A stretch of 64,000 bases of DNA. Source: Leclercia sp. LSNIH1. GTDB taxonomy: Bacteria > Pseudomonadota > Gammaproteobacteria > Enterobacterales > Enterobacteriaceae. Both the position numbers and the translations under genes were made by a program. Each line of letters opens with the position of its first letter. Position 1 is the first letter of the stretch. The DNA lies in contig NZ_CP026167.1 of assembly GCF_002902985.1 (NCBI RefSeq), forward strand, positions 2,666,001 to 2,730,000, written 5' to 3'. Positions 28,220 through 36,686 of this stretch are shown here, piece after piece. The notes beneath the pieces are model-generated. The model searched no databases. It had not been told where the DNA came from and was given only the letters and a program-made list of their open reading frames with translations.

Positions 28220-29125
28220 ATGCAGGATCTCAATGATTTCGCGTGGTTTGTCAAAGTGGTCGAGTACGGCGGTTTCGCGGCAGCCGGGCGGGCGCTCGAT
28301 CTGCCAAAATCCCGGCTCAGCCGACGGATTGCCCAACTGGAGGCACGGCTTGGGGTACGTCTGATCCAGCGGACAACGCGGCAGTTTACGGTTACTGAAG
28401 TGGGGCAGACCTTCTATCAACACTGCAAGGCGATGCTGATAGAAGCCGAGGCAGCGGAGGAGGCGGTCGCGGCCTTGCAGGCGGAACCGCGTGGCCTGGT
28501 GCGGATCACCTGTCCGGTCACGCTGCTGCACGTCCACGTCGGGCCGATGCTGGCTAAGTTTATGGCGCATTACCCCGGTATTAATCTGCAGCTTGAGGCG
28601 ACCAACCGGCGGGTGGATCTGGTGGCGGAGGGTGTTGATATCGCCATCCGTGTGCGTCCTCGCCCATTTGATGACAGCGATCTGGTGTTGCGGGTGCTTG
28701 CCGACAGAGGGCACTGCCTGGTGGCGAGTCCGCAGTTGATCCAGCGTCTGGGTGTGCCGGCCACGCCATCGGAGCTCAGCGCCTGGCCGGGCCTGAGTCT
28801 GGGGGAGGGGAGACAGGTTCATAAGTGGGCGCTAAGCGGGCCGGAGGGGGCAAAAGCGGAGATCCATTTTCAGCCGCGCCTGATGACCACCGATATGCTG
28901 GCGCTGCGGGAGGCGGCGATAGCGGGCGTGGGGCTGGTGCAGTTACCCATTTTGATGGTCAAAGAGCAACTGGCGTCCGGGACATTAATAAAAGTGCTGG
29001 AAGAGTGGGAGCCACGCCGGGAAGTGATCCATGCGGTCTATCCCTCCCGGCGCGGGCTGTTGCCGTCAGTCAGGACGCTGGTGGATTTTTTGACCGGGGA
29101 GTATGCGCGGATGGTGGAGGAGTGA
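28220..29125 (+). CDS. LysR-family transcriptional regulator
   Basis: This 301-aa LysR protein has the N-terminal winged helix-turn-helix (LNDFAWFVKVVEYGGFAAAGRALDLPKS..., residues 4-31, then LSRRIAQLEARLGVRLIQRTT) and a C-terminal effector domain (GLVRITCPVTLLHVHVGP, VDIAIRVRPRPFDDSDLV). It is divergent from the pirin/hydrolase pair across 110 bp containing a perfect palindrome, so control of that pair is likely. The inducer is unknown. It resembles the large DsbR/AaeR-like group of one-gene regulators, but I cannot name an orthologue. Confidence 0.9.
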   Translation: MQDLNDFAWFVKVVEYGGFAAAGRALDLPKSRLSRRIAQLEARLGVRLIQRTTRQFTVTEVGQTFYQHCKAMLIEAEAAEEAVAALQAEPRGLVRITCPVTLLHVHVGPMLAKFMAHYPGINLQLEATNRRVDLVAEGVDIAIRVRPRPFDDSDLVLRVLADRGHCLVASPQLIQRLGVPATPSELSAWPGLSLGEGRQVHKWALSGPEGAKAEIHFQPRLMTTDMLALREAAIAGVGLVQLPILMVKEQLASGTLIKVLEEWEPRREVIHAVYPSRRGLLPSVRTLVDFLTGEYARMVEE

Positions 29126-29129
29126 GGCC

Positions 29130-29293
29130 GGGTTTGGGTTTCGTAGGTCGGGTAAGCCTGGCGCCACCCGACGCTTCCAGAGCGCGCGGTATTGCATTAA
29201 GGCAAAATGCCTGATGGCGCTGCGCTTATCAGGCCTACGGAATCGAGGCTGGATTTGGGTTTCATAGGTCGGGTAAGCGTAGCGCCACCCGAC
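29130..29293. repeat. BIME cluster of three REP-like units
   Basis: GTCGGGTAAGCCTGGCGCCACCC, GCCTGATGGCGCTGCGCTTATC and GTCGGGTAAGCGTAGCGCCACCC lie in alternating orientation directly after the LysR gene. The cluster abuts the truncated end of array B. Confidence 0.75.
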
Positions 29294-29364
29294 ATGTACT
29301 GGCTGTCGCCAGTTGTCGAACCCCGGTCGCGGGTTCTCATCCCCCCACAGACGTGCAACATGCG

Positions 29365-29393
29365 AAAAAAAAGCCCGCATTTTCATGCGAGCT
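29365..29393 (-). terminator. Terminator of array unit B3
   Basis: Minus-strand 9-bp stem AGCTCGCAT / ATGCGGGCT (loop variant GAAA) followed by eight T. Confidence 0.75.
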
Positions 29394-29621
29394 CTTCTTT
29401 AAATATGGCGGTGAGGGGGGGATTGACTCGCTGCGCTCGCCGTTACTCGGCCCATCCATGGGCCTCGCCCCTTCGGGGCCAACGCAAGCGTTGTTCAAAA
29501 ACGCTCCCTGCGTTTTTGTTCGGGCAGCCTGTTCGCTGCGCTCTCAGTCTGTCCAACTGGCTGCGCCAGTTGTCGAACCCCGGTCGGGGGTTCTCATCCC
29601 CCCACAGGCGAGCAACATGCG

Positions 29622-29650
29622 AAAAAAAAGCCCGCATTTGCATGCGAGCT
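29622..29650 (-). terminator. Terminator of array unit B2
   Basis: Minus-strand 9-bp stem with eight T, located 12 nt after a 19-bp tRNA 3' copy. Confidence 0.75.
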
Positions 29651-29805
29651 CTTCTTTAAAGATGGCGGTGAGGGGGGGATTGACTCGCTGCGCTCGCCCT
29701 ACGGGCAGCCTGTTCGCTGCGCTCTCAGTCTGTCCAACTGGCTGCGCCAGTTGTCGAACCCCGGTCGGGGATTCTCATCCCCCCCCCACAGGCGAGCAAC
29801 ATGCG

Positions 29806-29834
29806 AAAAAAAAGCCCGCATTTGCATGCGAGCT
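29806..29834 (-). terminator. Terminator of tRNA-Ser copy B (unit B1)
   Basis: Same stem AGCTCGCAT / ATGCGGGCT and eight T as in array A, 12 nt beyond the tRNA CCA. Confidence 0.88.
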
Positions 29835-29846
29835 CTTCTTTAAAGA

Positions 29847-29934
29847 TGGCGGTGAGGGGGGGATTCGAACCCCCGATACGTTGCCGTATACACACTTTCC
29901 AGGCGTGCTCCTTCAGCCACTCGGACACCTCACC
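29847..29934 (-). tRNA. serX: tRNA-Ser (anticodon GGA), copy B
   Basis: This 88-nt tRNA gene is identical in every position I compared with copy A at 26317-26404, in the same orientation. It sits divergent to ghrA, which is the position of serX in E. coli, so it is probably the ancestral serX. Only about 7 bp upstream of the tRNA are shared with copy A; the promoters differ. Confidence 0.97.
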
Positions 29935-29968
29935 ATATTGTCATCCCGTTGTTGCTGGGACGGGCGCT

Positions 29969-29997
29969 AATGTAAGGAAAAGCCTGACTTACGTCAA
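29969..29997 (-). promoter_or_regulatory. Sigma70 promoter of tRNA-Ser copy B
   Basis: Minus-strand TTGACG and TACATT with exact 17-bp spacing and a GC-rich discriminator AGCGCCC. Its -10 is weaker than that of copy A. Confidence 0.8.
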
Positions 29998-30162
29998 TCA
30001 ACTTTTTCAGTAAATTAGCGCGTTCAGACAAACTTCAGCCAACATGATTTTTAATTGCGCTGAAAGTGCCTTTTTTATCAGCAACGACCGCACTCGCAAA
30101 ATTTGTTATGCTGCAATCCAGTTGATAATGAACATAAAACAGCGCAACAGAAGGCAATCGCA

Positions 30163-31101
30163 ATGGATATTATTTTTTATCACCCAACATTTGATAACGC
30201 TTACTGGATAAAAACACTTTCGGCGGCGCTGCCAGGCGCCCGGGTTCGGGAGTGGAAGCGCGGCGATAACGAACCCGCAGATTATGCGCTGGTGTGGCAC
30301 CCACCGGTTGAGATGCTGCAGGGGCGAAACCTGAAAGCGGTGTTTGCCCTTGGGGCAGGGGTGGACTCTATCCTCAGCAAGCTCAAGGCGCACCCGGAAA
30401 TGCTGGCGGAGTCGATCCCCCTGTTTCGCCTGGAAGATACCGGCATGGGCCAGCAGATGCAGGAGTATGCGGTCAGCCAGGTGCTGCACTGGTTCCGCCG
30501 CTTTGACGATTATCAGGCGCTGAAACAGCAGGCCCGCTGGGAGCCGCTGGCCGACTATCAGCGCGAAGATTTTACTATCGGGATCCTCGGGGCCGGGGTG
30601 TTGGGATCGAAAGTGGCCGAAGCGCTGGCACCGTGGGGCTTCCCGCTGCGCTGCTGGAGCCGCACCCGCAAGCACTACCCTGGCGTCACCAGCTTTGCCG
30701 GGAAGGAAGAGTTACCGCAGTTTTTAGACGGCACGCGGGTGCTGATTAACCTGCTGCCGAATACGGCTGAGACGGTTGGGATCATTAATAAGGCGCTCAT
30801 CAACCAGCTGGCGGACAACAGCTACCTGATGAACCTGGCGCGTGGCGTACACGTGGTGGAAGCCGATCTGCTGGCGGCACTGGAGAGCGGCAAGCTGAAA
30901 GGCGCGATGCTGGATGTCTACAGCAAAGAGCCGTTACCGGCGGACAATCCCCTGTGGGCGCACCCGCGCGTGGCCATGACGCCGCACATTGCGGCGGTGA
31001 CGCGTCCGGCAGAAGCCATCGACTATATCGCCCGCACCATCTCGCAGCTGGAGAAGGGCGAACAGGTTACCGGGCAGGTCGACAGACAGCGCGGTTACTG
31101 A
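30163..31101 (+). CDS. ghrA: Glyoxylate/hydroxypyruvate reductase A
   Basis: GhrA reduces glyoxylate to glycolate and hydroxypyruvate to glycerate with NADPH in the cytosol. The 312-aa product starts at [15 protein letters not shown], matching the E. coli length; an in-frame upstream start at 30103 lacks support. The Rossmann motif [16 protein letters not shown] is near residues 141-156, and the D-2-hydroxyacid dehydrogenase catalytic Arg (NLARGVHVV), Glu and His (TPHIAAVT) are present. It is divergent from serX and precedes ycdX. Confidence 0.96.
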   Translation: MDIIFYHPTFDNAYWIKTLSAALPGARVREWKRGDNEPADYALVWHPPVEMLQGRNLKAVFALGAGVDSILSKLKAHPEMLAESIPLFRLEDTGMGQQMQEYAVSQVLHWFRRFDDYQALKQQARWEPLADYQREDFTIGILGAGVLGSKVAEALAPWGFPLRCWSRTRKHYPGVTSFAGKEELPQFLDGTRVLINLLPNTAETVGIINKALINQLADNSYLMNLARGVHVVEADLLAALESGKLKGAMLDVYSKEPLPADNPLWAHPRVAMTPHIAAVTRPAEAIDYIARTISQLEKGEQVTGQVDRQRGY

Positions 31102-31184
31102 GTTATACCCGGCGATTGCCGGGTTTTTGCTGATAAACGCCCGTGATAACTGCTATCCTTTGGGAAACACGAGAGGAGAGAACG

Positions 31185-31922
31185 ATGTACCCCGTTGACC
31201 TGCATATGCACACCGTCGCCAGTACCCACGCCTACAGCAACCTTCATGACTACATCGCCCAGGCAAAACAAAAAAACATTAAGCTCTTTGCGATCACCGA
31301 TCATGGTCCGGATATGGCGGATGCGCCGCACTACTGGCACTTTGTGAACATGCGCATCTGGCCGCGGGTAGTGGATGGCGTTGGGATCCTGCGCGGCATT
31401 GAGGCCAACATCAAAAATACCCAGGGCGACATTGACTGTACCGGCCCGATGCTCACCTCTCTGGATCTGATCCTCGCCGGTTTCCATGAGCCGGTTTTCG
31501 CACCTCAGGATCAAGCCACCCATACCGAGGCGATGATCGCCACTATCGCCAGCGGTAACGTACATATCATCAGCCATCCGGGGAACCCGAAATACCCGAT
31601 TGATATCCAGGCGGTCGCGCAGGCTGCAGCGGAGCATCGCGTGGCGCTGGAGATCAACAACTCCTCCTTTATTCACTCCCGTAAAGGGAGCGAAGCAAAC
31701 TGCCGGGCAGTGGCGGCTGCGGTGAAGGAGGCGGGTGGCTATGTGGCGCTGGGCTCCGATTCCCATACCGCCTTCACGCTGGGCGATTTTAGCGAATGCC
31801 GCAAAATCCTCGACGCGGTGGACTTCCCGGAAGATCGCATCCTGAACGTCTCCCCGCGCCGGCTACTCGATTTCCTGGCGTCGCGTGGCATGGCGCCAAT
31901 CAATGAATTTGCTGATTTTTAA
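31185..31922 (+). CDS. ycdX: PHP-domain zinc phosphatase YcdX
   Basis: YcdX is a trinuclear-zinc PHP-domain phosphatase linked in E. coli to swarming. The 245-aa product begins [18 protein letters not shown], and the zinc ligands are visible: HMH at residues 7-9, TDHGPD, the HIISHPGNP His and the SDSHTAF motif near the C-terminus. GAGGAGAGAACG precedes the ATG at 31185; the longer frame from 31143 is rejected. It lies 20 bp before its chaperone gene ycdY. Confidence 0.94.
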   Translation: MYPVDLHMHTVASTHAYSNLHDYIAQAKQKNIKLFAITDHGPDMADAPHYWHFVNMRIWPRVVDGVGILRGIEANIKNTQGDIDCTGPMLTSLDLILAGFHEPVFAPQDQATHTEAMIATIASGNVHIISHPGNPKYPIDIQAVAQAAAEHRVALEINNSSFIHSRKGSEANCRAVAAAVKEAGGYVALGSDSHTAFTLGDFSECRKILDAVDFPEDRILNVSPRRLLDFLASRGMAPINEFADF

Positions 31923-31942
31923 CTGTGTAATGGACTAAATAA

Positions 31943-32497
31943 ATGAATGAGTTTTCCATCCTCTGTCGCGTACTGGGTTCTCTCTATTATCGCCAGCCGC
32001 AGGATCCGCTGCTGGTGCCGCTGTTTACCTTGATCCGCGAAGGCAAGCTGGCCCAGAACTGGCCGCTTGAGCAGGATGAATTGTTGCTGCGTCTGCAAAA
32101 CAGCTGCGACATGCAGCAGGTCGCCGCCGACTACAATGCGCTGTTTGTTGGCGAAGAGTGCCGCGTGTCGCCGTATCGCTCTGCCTGGGAAGAGGGCGCT
32201 ACCGAAGCCGAAGTACGCGCATTTCTCTCTGAACGCGGGATGCCGTTGACCGATACCCCAGCCGACCATCTCGGCACGCTGCTGCTGGCGGCCTCGTGGA
32301 TTGAAGATCATGCGGCGGAAGATGAAAACGAGGCGCTGGAAACCCTCTTCGGGGAGTATATCCTGCCCTGGTGCGGGACGTTCCTCGGGAAGGTTGAAGC
32401 GCACGCCACCTCGTCCTTCTGGCGTACCATGGCCCCACTGACTCGCGATGCCATTGCCGCGATGTGGGATGAGCTACAGGAAGAGAATGAAGAGTGA
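31943..32497 (+). CDS. ycdY: Redox-enzyme-maturation-type chaperone YcdY
   Basis: YcdY is a TorD/DmsD-type all-helical chaperone reported to help zinc loading of YcdX. The 184-aa product equals the E. coli length and shows the family region YNALFVGEECRVSPYRSAWEEG (residues 50-71, written here as its two parts YNALFVGEE and CRVSPYRSAWEE). The C-terminus ends in an acidic stretch. It is 20 bp downstream of ycdX, consistent with one transcript. Confidence 0.94.
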   Translation: MNEFSILCRVLGSLYYRQPQDPLLVPLFTLIREGKLAQNWPLEQDELLLRLQNSCDMQQVAADYNALFVGEECRVSPYRSAWEEGATEAEVRAFLSERGMPLTDTPADHLGTLLLAASWIEDHAAEDENEALETLFGEYILPWCGTFLGKVEAHATSSFWRTMAPLTRDAIAAMWDELQEENEE

Positions 32498-32593
32498 TTT
32501 AGATCACTATCTGTATGTAACAGCAAATATCAATCTGCATATTATGTGTTCCTGATCTCATTTCATGGCCGCGTATCTGTTAAGATGCGCGCC

Positions 32594-33076
32594 ATGAACA
32601 TTCTACTTTCTATCGCAATCACGACAGGCATCCTCTCCGGTTTATGGGGCTGGGTTGCCGTCTCTCTCGGACTCCTCAGTTGGGCGGGCTTCCTTGGCTG
32701 CACGGCCTATTTCGCCTGCCCGCAGGGGGGCGTGAAGGGGCTGTTTATCTCGGCCTGTACGCTGATGAGCGGCGTGGCGTGGGCGATGATTATCATCCAC
32801 GGCAGCGCGCTGGCACCCCATCTGGAAATCGTTGGCTACGTTATGACCGGCGTGGTGGCGTTTTTGATGTGTATCCAGGCGAAACATCTGCTGCTCTCGT
32901 TTGTGCCCGGCACCTTTATGGGCGCCTGCGCCACTTTTGCAGGGCAGGGGGAGTGGCGGCTGGTGGTGCCTTCGCTGGCGCTGGGACTGGTGTTTGGCTA
33001 CGCCATGAAAAACAGCGGCCTGTGGCTGGCGGCGCGCAGGGAGAAAACGCGAAACGTCACGGCGTTGAGCGAATAA
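32594..33076 (+). CDS. ycdZ: Inner-membrane protein YcdZ (DUF1097)
   Basis: This 160-aa DUF1097 membrane protein has about five hydrophobic segments, starting MNILLSIAITTGILSGLWGW. I use the ATG at 32594, which aligns with the E. coli start; in-frame starts at 32546 and 32585 would add a non-conserved leader. Function is unknown. It is the last gene before a bidirectional terminator shared with the convergent csg operon. Confidence 0.92.
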   Translation: MNILLSIAITTGILSGLWGWVAVSLGLLSWAGFLGCTAYFACPQGGVKGLFISACTLMSGVAWAMIIIHGSALAPHLEIVGYVMTGVVAFLMCIQAKHLLLSFVPGTFMGACATFAGQGEWRLVVPSLALGLVFGYAMKNSGLWLAARREKTRNVTALSE

Positions 33077-33078
33077 AA

Positions 33079-33105
33079 AAGGCGAGACCAGGGTCTCGCC
33101 TTTTT
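33079..33105. terminator. Bidirectional terminator between ycdZ and csgG
   Basis: An 11-bp stem AAGGCGAGACC / GGTCTCGCCTT with a 2-nt loop has an A-run on the left and T-run on the right, so it can stop both ycdZ and csgDEFG transcripts. Confidence 0.9.
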
Positions 33106-33118
33106 AATGCGCTTTCTG

Positions 33119-33952
33119 TCAGGATTCTGGCGGCGTCGACATCTCGCGGTATTTCACCAGAATATCGTTTTTCACTTCATTTTTGTTTTGCAGGTCCCAC
33201 AATCCGCGATCGATACCGTCGTTAATCAGGAAGATCACCCCGGTTTCGATAGCAGACATCAGGCAGAGCATGACCGGCTCGTTAGAGGTATAACCGATTT
33301 CTCCCTCCAGCAGACGCTGGTAGTCGATGAAACGGAACACCCCGGCCTGCACTTCATACGAGAGAATGGTTTTGCTGGTGGTCACGGACGACAAAATTTC
33401 GCCGGTACTGACGTTGACCACACGCAGGTTCACCGCAATCTGGTCAAGCTGGTACTGCGTATCGCCGCCAATACCGAAATACCGGGCCCCCACACCGCCC
33501 GATTTCACGTTACTTTCGTAGCCGATAATCGAACCTTCAACCATCACGTTCGCCGCCGTGAGCGAATGCAACGGAATACGGTTGTTCATTGCCACGGTAC
33601 CGTTATCCTGCGCAGCACGAATGATCTTACGTTCGTTGAGCAGGTTTTGCAGCCCCTGACGTTCCAGAGGAATAAACCAGCGAGAATCTTTTAACGCAGT
33701 GACCAGCATGGCGGTGGCGCTCTGCGGTACAGCCGTTGAGAAGTTACTTGCCGGATACGGTTTAAACTGCCCGGTTTCATCCTGAATATTATAAACCGAC
33801 ACGTAGATCTTACCCGTTGGCAATGGCAATTTGGTTAAATCACGATAGCTCTGGGCGCGAGGCATTAATGTCGGTTTCGCTGCTTCTTTCGGAGGAGCAG
33901 TTAAACAGCCGCTCAATAAGCACACTGCAACAAGGAGGAGAAAGCGCTGCAT
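33119..33952 (-). CDS. csgG: Curli secretion channel CsgG
   Basis: CsgG forms the nonameric outer-membrane lipoprotein pore that exports curli subunits. The 277-aa product has a lipoprotein signal (MQRFLLLVAVCLLSGC, lipobox LLSGC, Cys16). The mature N-terminus LTAPPKEAAKPTLMPRAQSY and the constriction-loop region YPASNFSTAVPQSAT match the E. coli protein. It is the last gene of csgDEFG. Confidence 0.97.
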   Translation of the reverse strand: MQRFLLLVAVCLLSGCLTAPPKEAAKPTLMPRAQSYRDLTKLPLPTGKIYVSVYNIQDETGQFKPYPASNFSTAVPQSATAMLVTALKDSRWFIPLERQGLQNLLNERKIIRAAQDNGTVAMNNRIPLHSLTAANVMVEGSIIGYESNVKSGGVGARYFGIGGDTQYQLDQIAVNLRVVNVSTGEILSSVTTSKTILSYEVQAGVFRFIDYQRLLEGEIGYTSNEPVMLCLMSAIETGVIFLINDGIDRGLWDLQNKNEVKNDILVKYREMSTPPES

Positions 33953-33978
33953 GATTATTATCCTTATCTCGACATTAT

Positions 33979-34392
33979 TTAAAAGTCGGTAGAACCGCTT
34001 TGCAAGCCAGCAACCTGAATGGTGGACGTTTTCCCCGTTTTGCGGTCTGTCACGTTCAGCTGCATTTGTCCGTCCGCATTAGCGATGTCGACTATAAAGT
34101 CGCTGGTCACCATACGGCCGGGTTTGCCGGTGTTAATATTGGTCAGCAGCCCGCCCAGAACCTGGGCCTGGATTGCCTGGGTAAAGTTATCCAGCGCGCT
34201 CGGGGTTTCAAACCCGAAGTCGTCAGAATTTGGATCCGTATAAGAGTTTTGTGCCTGGGCCGAGTTTAAAAGAAAAGAACCGTTATTAGGGTTTCCACCA
34301 AAGTTCGGGTTGCGGAACTGGAAGGTCATATTTCCGGCCCAACTCAGAGATGGAATAAGCATTAAAGCTACAACTGCATGGACAACACGCAT
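33979..34392 (-). CDS. csgF: Curli assembly protein CsgF
   Basis: CsgF is a secreted factor that caps CsgG and helps CsgB nucleate fibres at the cell surface. The 137-aa product has a signal peptide ([20 protein letters not shown]), then [20 protein letters not shown], the conserved CsgG-binding N-terminus. It lies between csgE and csgG in the csgDEFG operon. Confidence 0.96.
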   Translation of the reverse strand: MRVVHAVVALMLIPSLSWAGNMTFQFRNPNFGGNPNNGSFLLNSAQAQNSYTDPNSDDFGFETPSALDNFTQAIQAQVLGGLLTNINTGKPGRMVTSDFIVDIANADGQMQLNVTDRKTGKTSTIQVAGLQSGSTDF

Positions 34393-34405
34393 GGATGCCT
34401 CCGAA

Positions 34406-34795
34406 TTAAAATTCGTCTGGTGCTAAATCGCCCGTACCCAGCAGAGCTTTATCGATCTGCAGGCGATTTAATGCCTCTTCGGTTTGAGCCAGAGCAAAGA
34501 CCACATTTTTATCCAGGTCAGTTTTCGTGGGGTATAAAAAGGTCTGGAAAATAACGTCCTGATTAACCGTTATGGTGATCCAGCTTCCCCAACGTGCGCT
34601 GGGCCGTTCACTGATAGTTAAGTTACCGGGATAATCACTTTCCCATTTGTCGCTAAAGCCGCGATAAAAAGCATGGCCGACTGCGGAGACGGTGTGGTCA
34701 GTTAACAATCCCGGGATCTCTACTTCAACCGCATGAAGATTCCCGGCAGCAAGCCATAAGCCTGCTGCGGCAATCCAACTCACTGTGCGTTTCAT
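34406..34795 (-). CDS. csgE: Curli transport specificity factor CsgE
   Basis: CsgE is the periplasmic adaptor that directs CsgA to the CsgG pore. The 129-aa product starts at [18 protein letters not shown] with a signal peptide ending near NLHAV; the in-frame extension to 34819 is not needed. The mature part shows [20 protein letters not shown] and a conserved C-terminus. It is 4 bp downstream of csgD. Confidence 0.95.
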   Translation of the reverse strand: MKRTVSWIAAAGLWLAAGNLHAVEVEIPGLLTDHTVSAVGHAFYRGFSDKWESDYPGNLTISERPSARWGSWITITVNQDVIFQTFLYPTKTDLDKNVVFALAQTEEALNRLQIDKALLGTGDLAPDEF

Positions 34796-34799
34796 AGGG

Positions 34800-35450
34800 T
34801 TAACGCCTGAGGTTATCATTTGCCCATGAAACCGCCTGAGTCCGGTTTTTGACAGCTATCTTCTTGAAAAGATTGTAAAGATGAGTCTTAACCGTATTTT
34901 CGCTGATAAATAACGAACGGGCGATTTCATTATTTGAAGCACCGATACGTAATTTATTCAGAATCTCTTTTTCGCGGTGGGTCAGCAAAGCGGACTCTGA
35001 ACTGTTATAGCGATAATTTCCGGAGTGCGTTATGAGGTAGCTGGCAAGTTTCTGTGAAAAGTAACATTCACCACGCAGAACCCCCTGCAAGCCTTCAACC
35101 ACGCGGGTTTCATCCTCATTGACGTAAAAGACGCCATTGATATGTGGCCAACTTTCAATATCCCTGAAGGGGTATTCTTCGGGCGTATTTAACAACAACA
35201 CACGGATATTGTTGTTTTTCCTGCTTAAAATATCTTGCCAGTATTGGATAAGTTTTTTATCCGCTTCCATCATATCGAAAAGAATAATGCTGCCAGGCGC
35301 AATGTCATCGAAAGAGCGTTGAATGCTATGCAATTTTCCGCTCAACGTTAAACTATGCTTTAAATGCTGTAGTAAAGCTGTCGCTTGTAAAGAAGGTTTG
35401 GTCACTAACAATAAACTCTGACCATGCAAGCTATGGACTTCATTAAACAT
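34800..35450 (-). CDS. csgD: Biofilm master regulator CsgD
   Basis: CsgD is a LuxR/FixJ-type regulator that activates csgBA and cellulose synthesis. The 216-aa product starts [20 protein letters not shown], equal to the E. coli length; the in-frame extension to 35492 is rejected. The N-terminal receiver-like domain lacks a typical phosphoacceptor pattern, and the C-terminal LuxR HTH reads [20 protein letters not shown] at about residues 148-167 followed by [20 protein letters not shown]. It heads csgDEFG and is divergent from csgBAC. Confidence 0.97.
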   Translation of the reverse strand: MFNEVHSLHGQSLLLVTKPSLQATALLQHLKHSLTLSGKLHSIQRSFDDIAPGSIILFDMMEADKKLIQYWQDILSRKNNNIRVLLLNTPEEYPFRDIESWPHINGVFYVNEDETRVVEGLQGVLRGECYFSQKLASYLITHSGNYRYNSSESALLTHREKEILNKLRIGASNNEIARSLFISENTVKTHLYNLFKKIAVKNRTQAVSWANDNLRR

Positions 35451-36196
35451 GATGAAACCCCTTTTTATGAAACACCTGGCAGTTGCCCCCAATATATTAT
35501 TGGGGGCACCAGAAGTACTGACAGATGTTGCACTGCTGTGTGTAGAAGAAAGACCATATCCCTTAGAGAGAAGGGAAAATTAATTCGCAATGCCGAACTT
35601 CTGTTTTCAATCTAGCTTTAACGTTTTTTAAAGCAAGTGTTAAACTTGTAACAGGATGTAAAAATCAATATTACTTTGTAAAAAATGAGTTCATGAATTG
35701 ATTAGAAATCATCAAAAAGTTGTACATTAAGATATTGGTGCACACATTTTAAAAGTCATACAAATTGGATTAAGTTATTGATTTTTATAGGTCATATAAA
35801 TTTTAGGCTATTAGCGATAAGGTATGAGCCAGGGCAAAACGCTAAGCCTATTTTTACAATGTGTAAACGCCTTAAGAAATCACGGACTTTGTCACGCAAT
35901 CATGGATATATTCCGTTTTCTCTCTTCTTGACCAGCGAAACGGCAAATCCACGCATTTGTGGTTTTCCATTTCTGCAAAGTGAAAATGGTCCTTGCTGAC
36001 CCTCTGTAAAATCGTTGTATCGCCACGGTATTTAATTTTAATTAATACTTTGGGGTGAACGAAAGAATAAAAATACAACTGGCGGGTGAGATATTAAAAT
36101 TGTTTCGGCAGACATACTCTTCATCGTAACGCCGGGTTAACAAAATATTTGCTCTTGTTAACGCAGTTATTATACCACCAGGTCCAGGGTGATAAC
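35451..36196. promoter_or_regulatory. csgD-csgB intergenic control region
   Basis: This 746-bp AT-rich region holds the two divergent curli promoters. It is known in E. coli as one of the most heavily regulated intergenic regions (OmpR, CpxR, IHF, H-NS, RstA, MlrA). I can place only the CsgD box (36083-36093) with confidence. No gene with a ribosome site is visible. Confidence 0.8.
36083..36093 (+). promoter_or_regulatory. CsgD binding site upstream of csgB
   Basis: CGGGTGAGATA matches the CsgD consensus CGGGKGAGNKA at every position, 104 bp before the csgB start, as at the E. coli csgBA promoter. Confidence 0.8.
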
Positions 36197-36646
36197 ATGA
36201 AGAACAAGTTGTTATTGATGTTGACATTACTGGGTGCACCTGGATTTGTTTTCGCAGCGACTGATTTAGCTTCGGCAGAATACAATTTCGCGGTTAATGA
36301 GCTGAGTAAATCCTCATATAACCAGGCTGCAATCATTGGACAAGCTGGCGTAAATAATAACGCTAACGTTCAACAACACGGCCAGAAATTGTTGTCTGTC
36401 GTTTCTCAGGAGGGCGGAAATAATCGGGCGAACATTGATCAATCAGGGAGTTATAACCTTGCCTATATTGATCAAAAAGGGAACTCGAACAATGCGAGTA
36501 TTAATCAAGGTGCATATGGTAATACCGCAGTGATTATTCAGAAAGGTTCTGGTAATAAAGCGAATATTACGCAGTACGGTACGCAAAAAACGGCAGTTGT
36601 AGTACAGAGACAGTCGCAAATGGCAATTCGCGTAATCCAACGCTAG
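36197..36646 (+). CDS. csgB: Curli nucleator CsgB
   Basis: CsgB is the minor curlin that anchors to the surface and nucleates CsgA polymerisation. The 149-aa product starts MKNKLLLMLTLLGAPGFVFA, a signal peptide; the frame upstream to 36149 is not used. The mature part contains five imperfect amyloid repeats with the pattern x-N-x-A-x-I-x-Q-x-G (for example ANIDQSGSYNLAYIDQKGNS), ending RVIQR. It is followed by csgA after 40 bp. Confidence 0.96.
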   Translation: MKNKLLLMLTLLGAPGFVFAATDLASAEYNFAVNELSKSSYNQAAIIGQAGVNNNANVQQHGQKLLSVVSQEGGNNRANIDQSGSYNLAYIDQKGNSNNASINQGAYGNTAVIIQKGSGNKANITQYGTQKTAVVVQRQSQMAIRVIQR

Positions 36647-36686
36647 CTATTGAGCGATAATTAATCAATCCGATGGGGGCTTTACA

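Larger units (their letters stand above)
29298..29846 (-). repeat. serX downstream tandem array B (two full units and one truncated, RtT-like)
   Basis: On the minus strand after the second tRNA-Ser: unit B1 29846-29663 (184 bp), unit B2 29662-29406 (257 bp) and a truncated unit B3 from 29405 to about 29298. B1 and B2 each end in the last 19 bp of the tRNA. B2 is longer by about 74 bp, with extra hairpin-rich sequence in its GC-rich part. B3 shares with the distal unit of array A the variant loop CTGTCGCCAG in place of CTGCGCCAG. Each unit carries a terminator. Confidence 0.9.

Noticed and set aside
26317..29934. Complete integrative element between the two tRNA genes
   Set aside because: No integrase, excisionase or phage genes are present; direct repeats alone do not prove an integrated element.
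29353..29970. Long plus-strand frame through array B
   Set aside because: Same repeat-driven artefact; it runs across the second tRNA gene.
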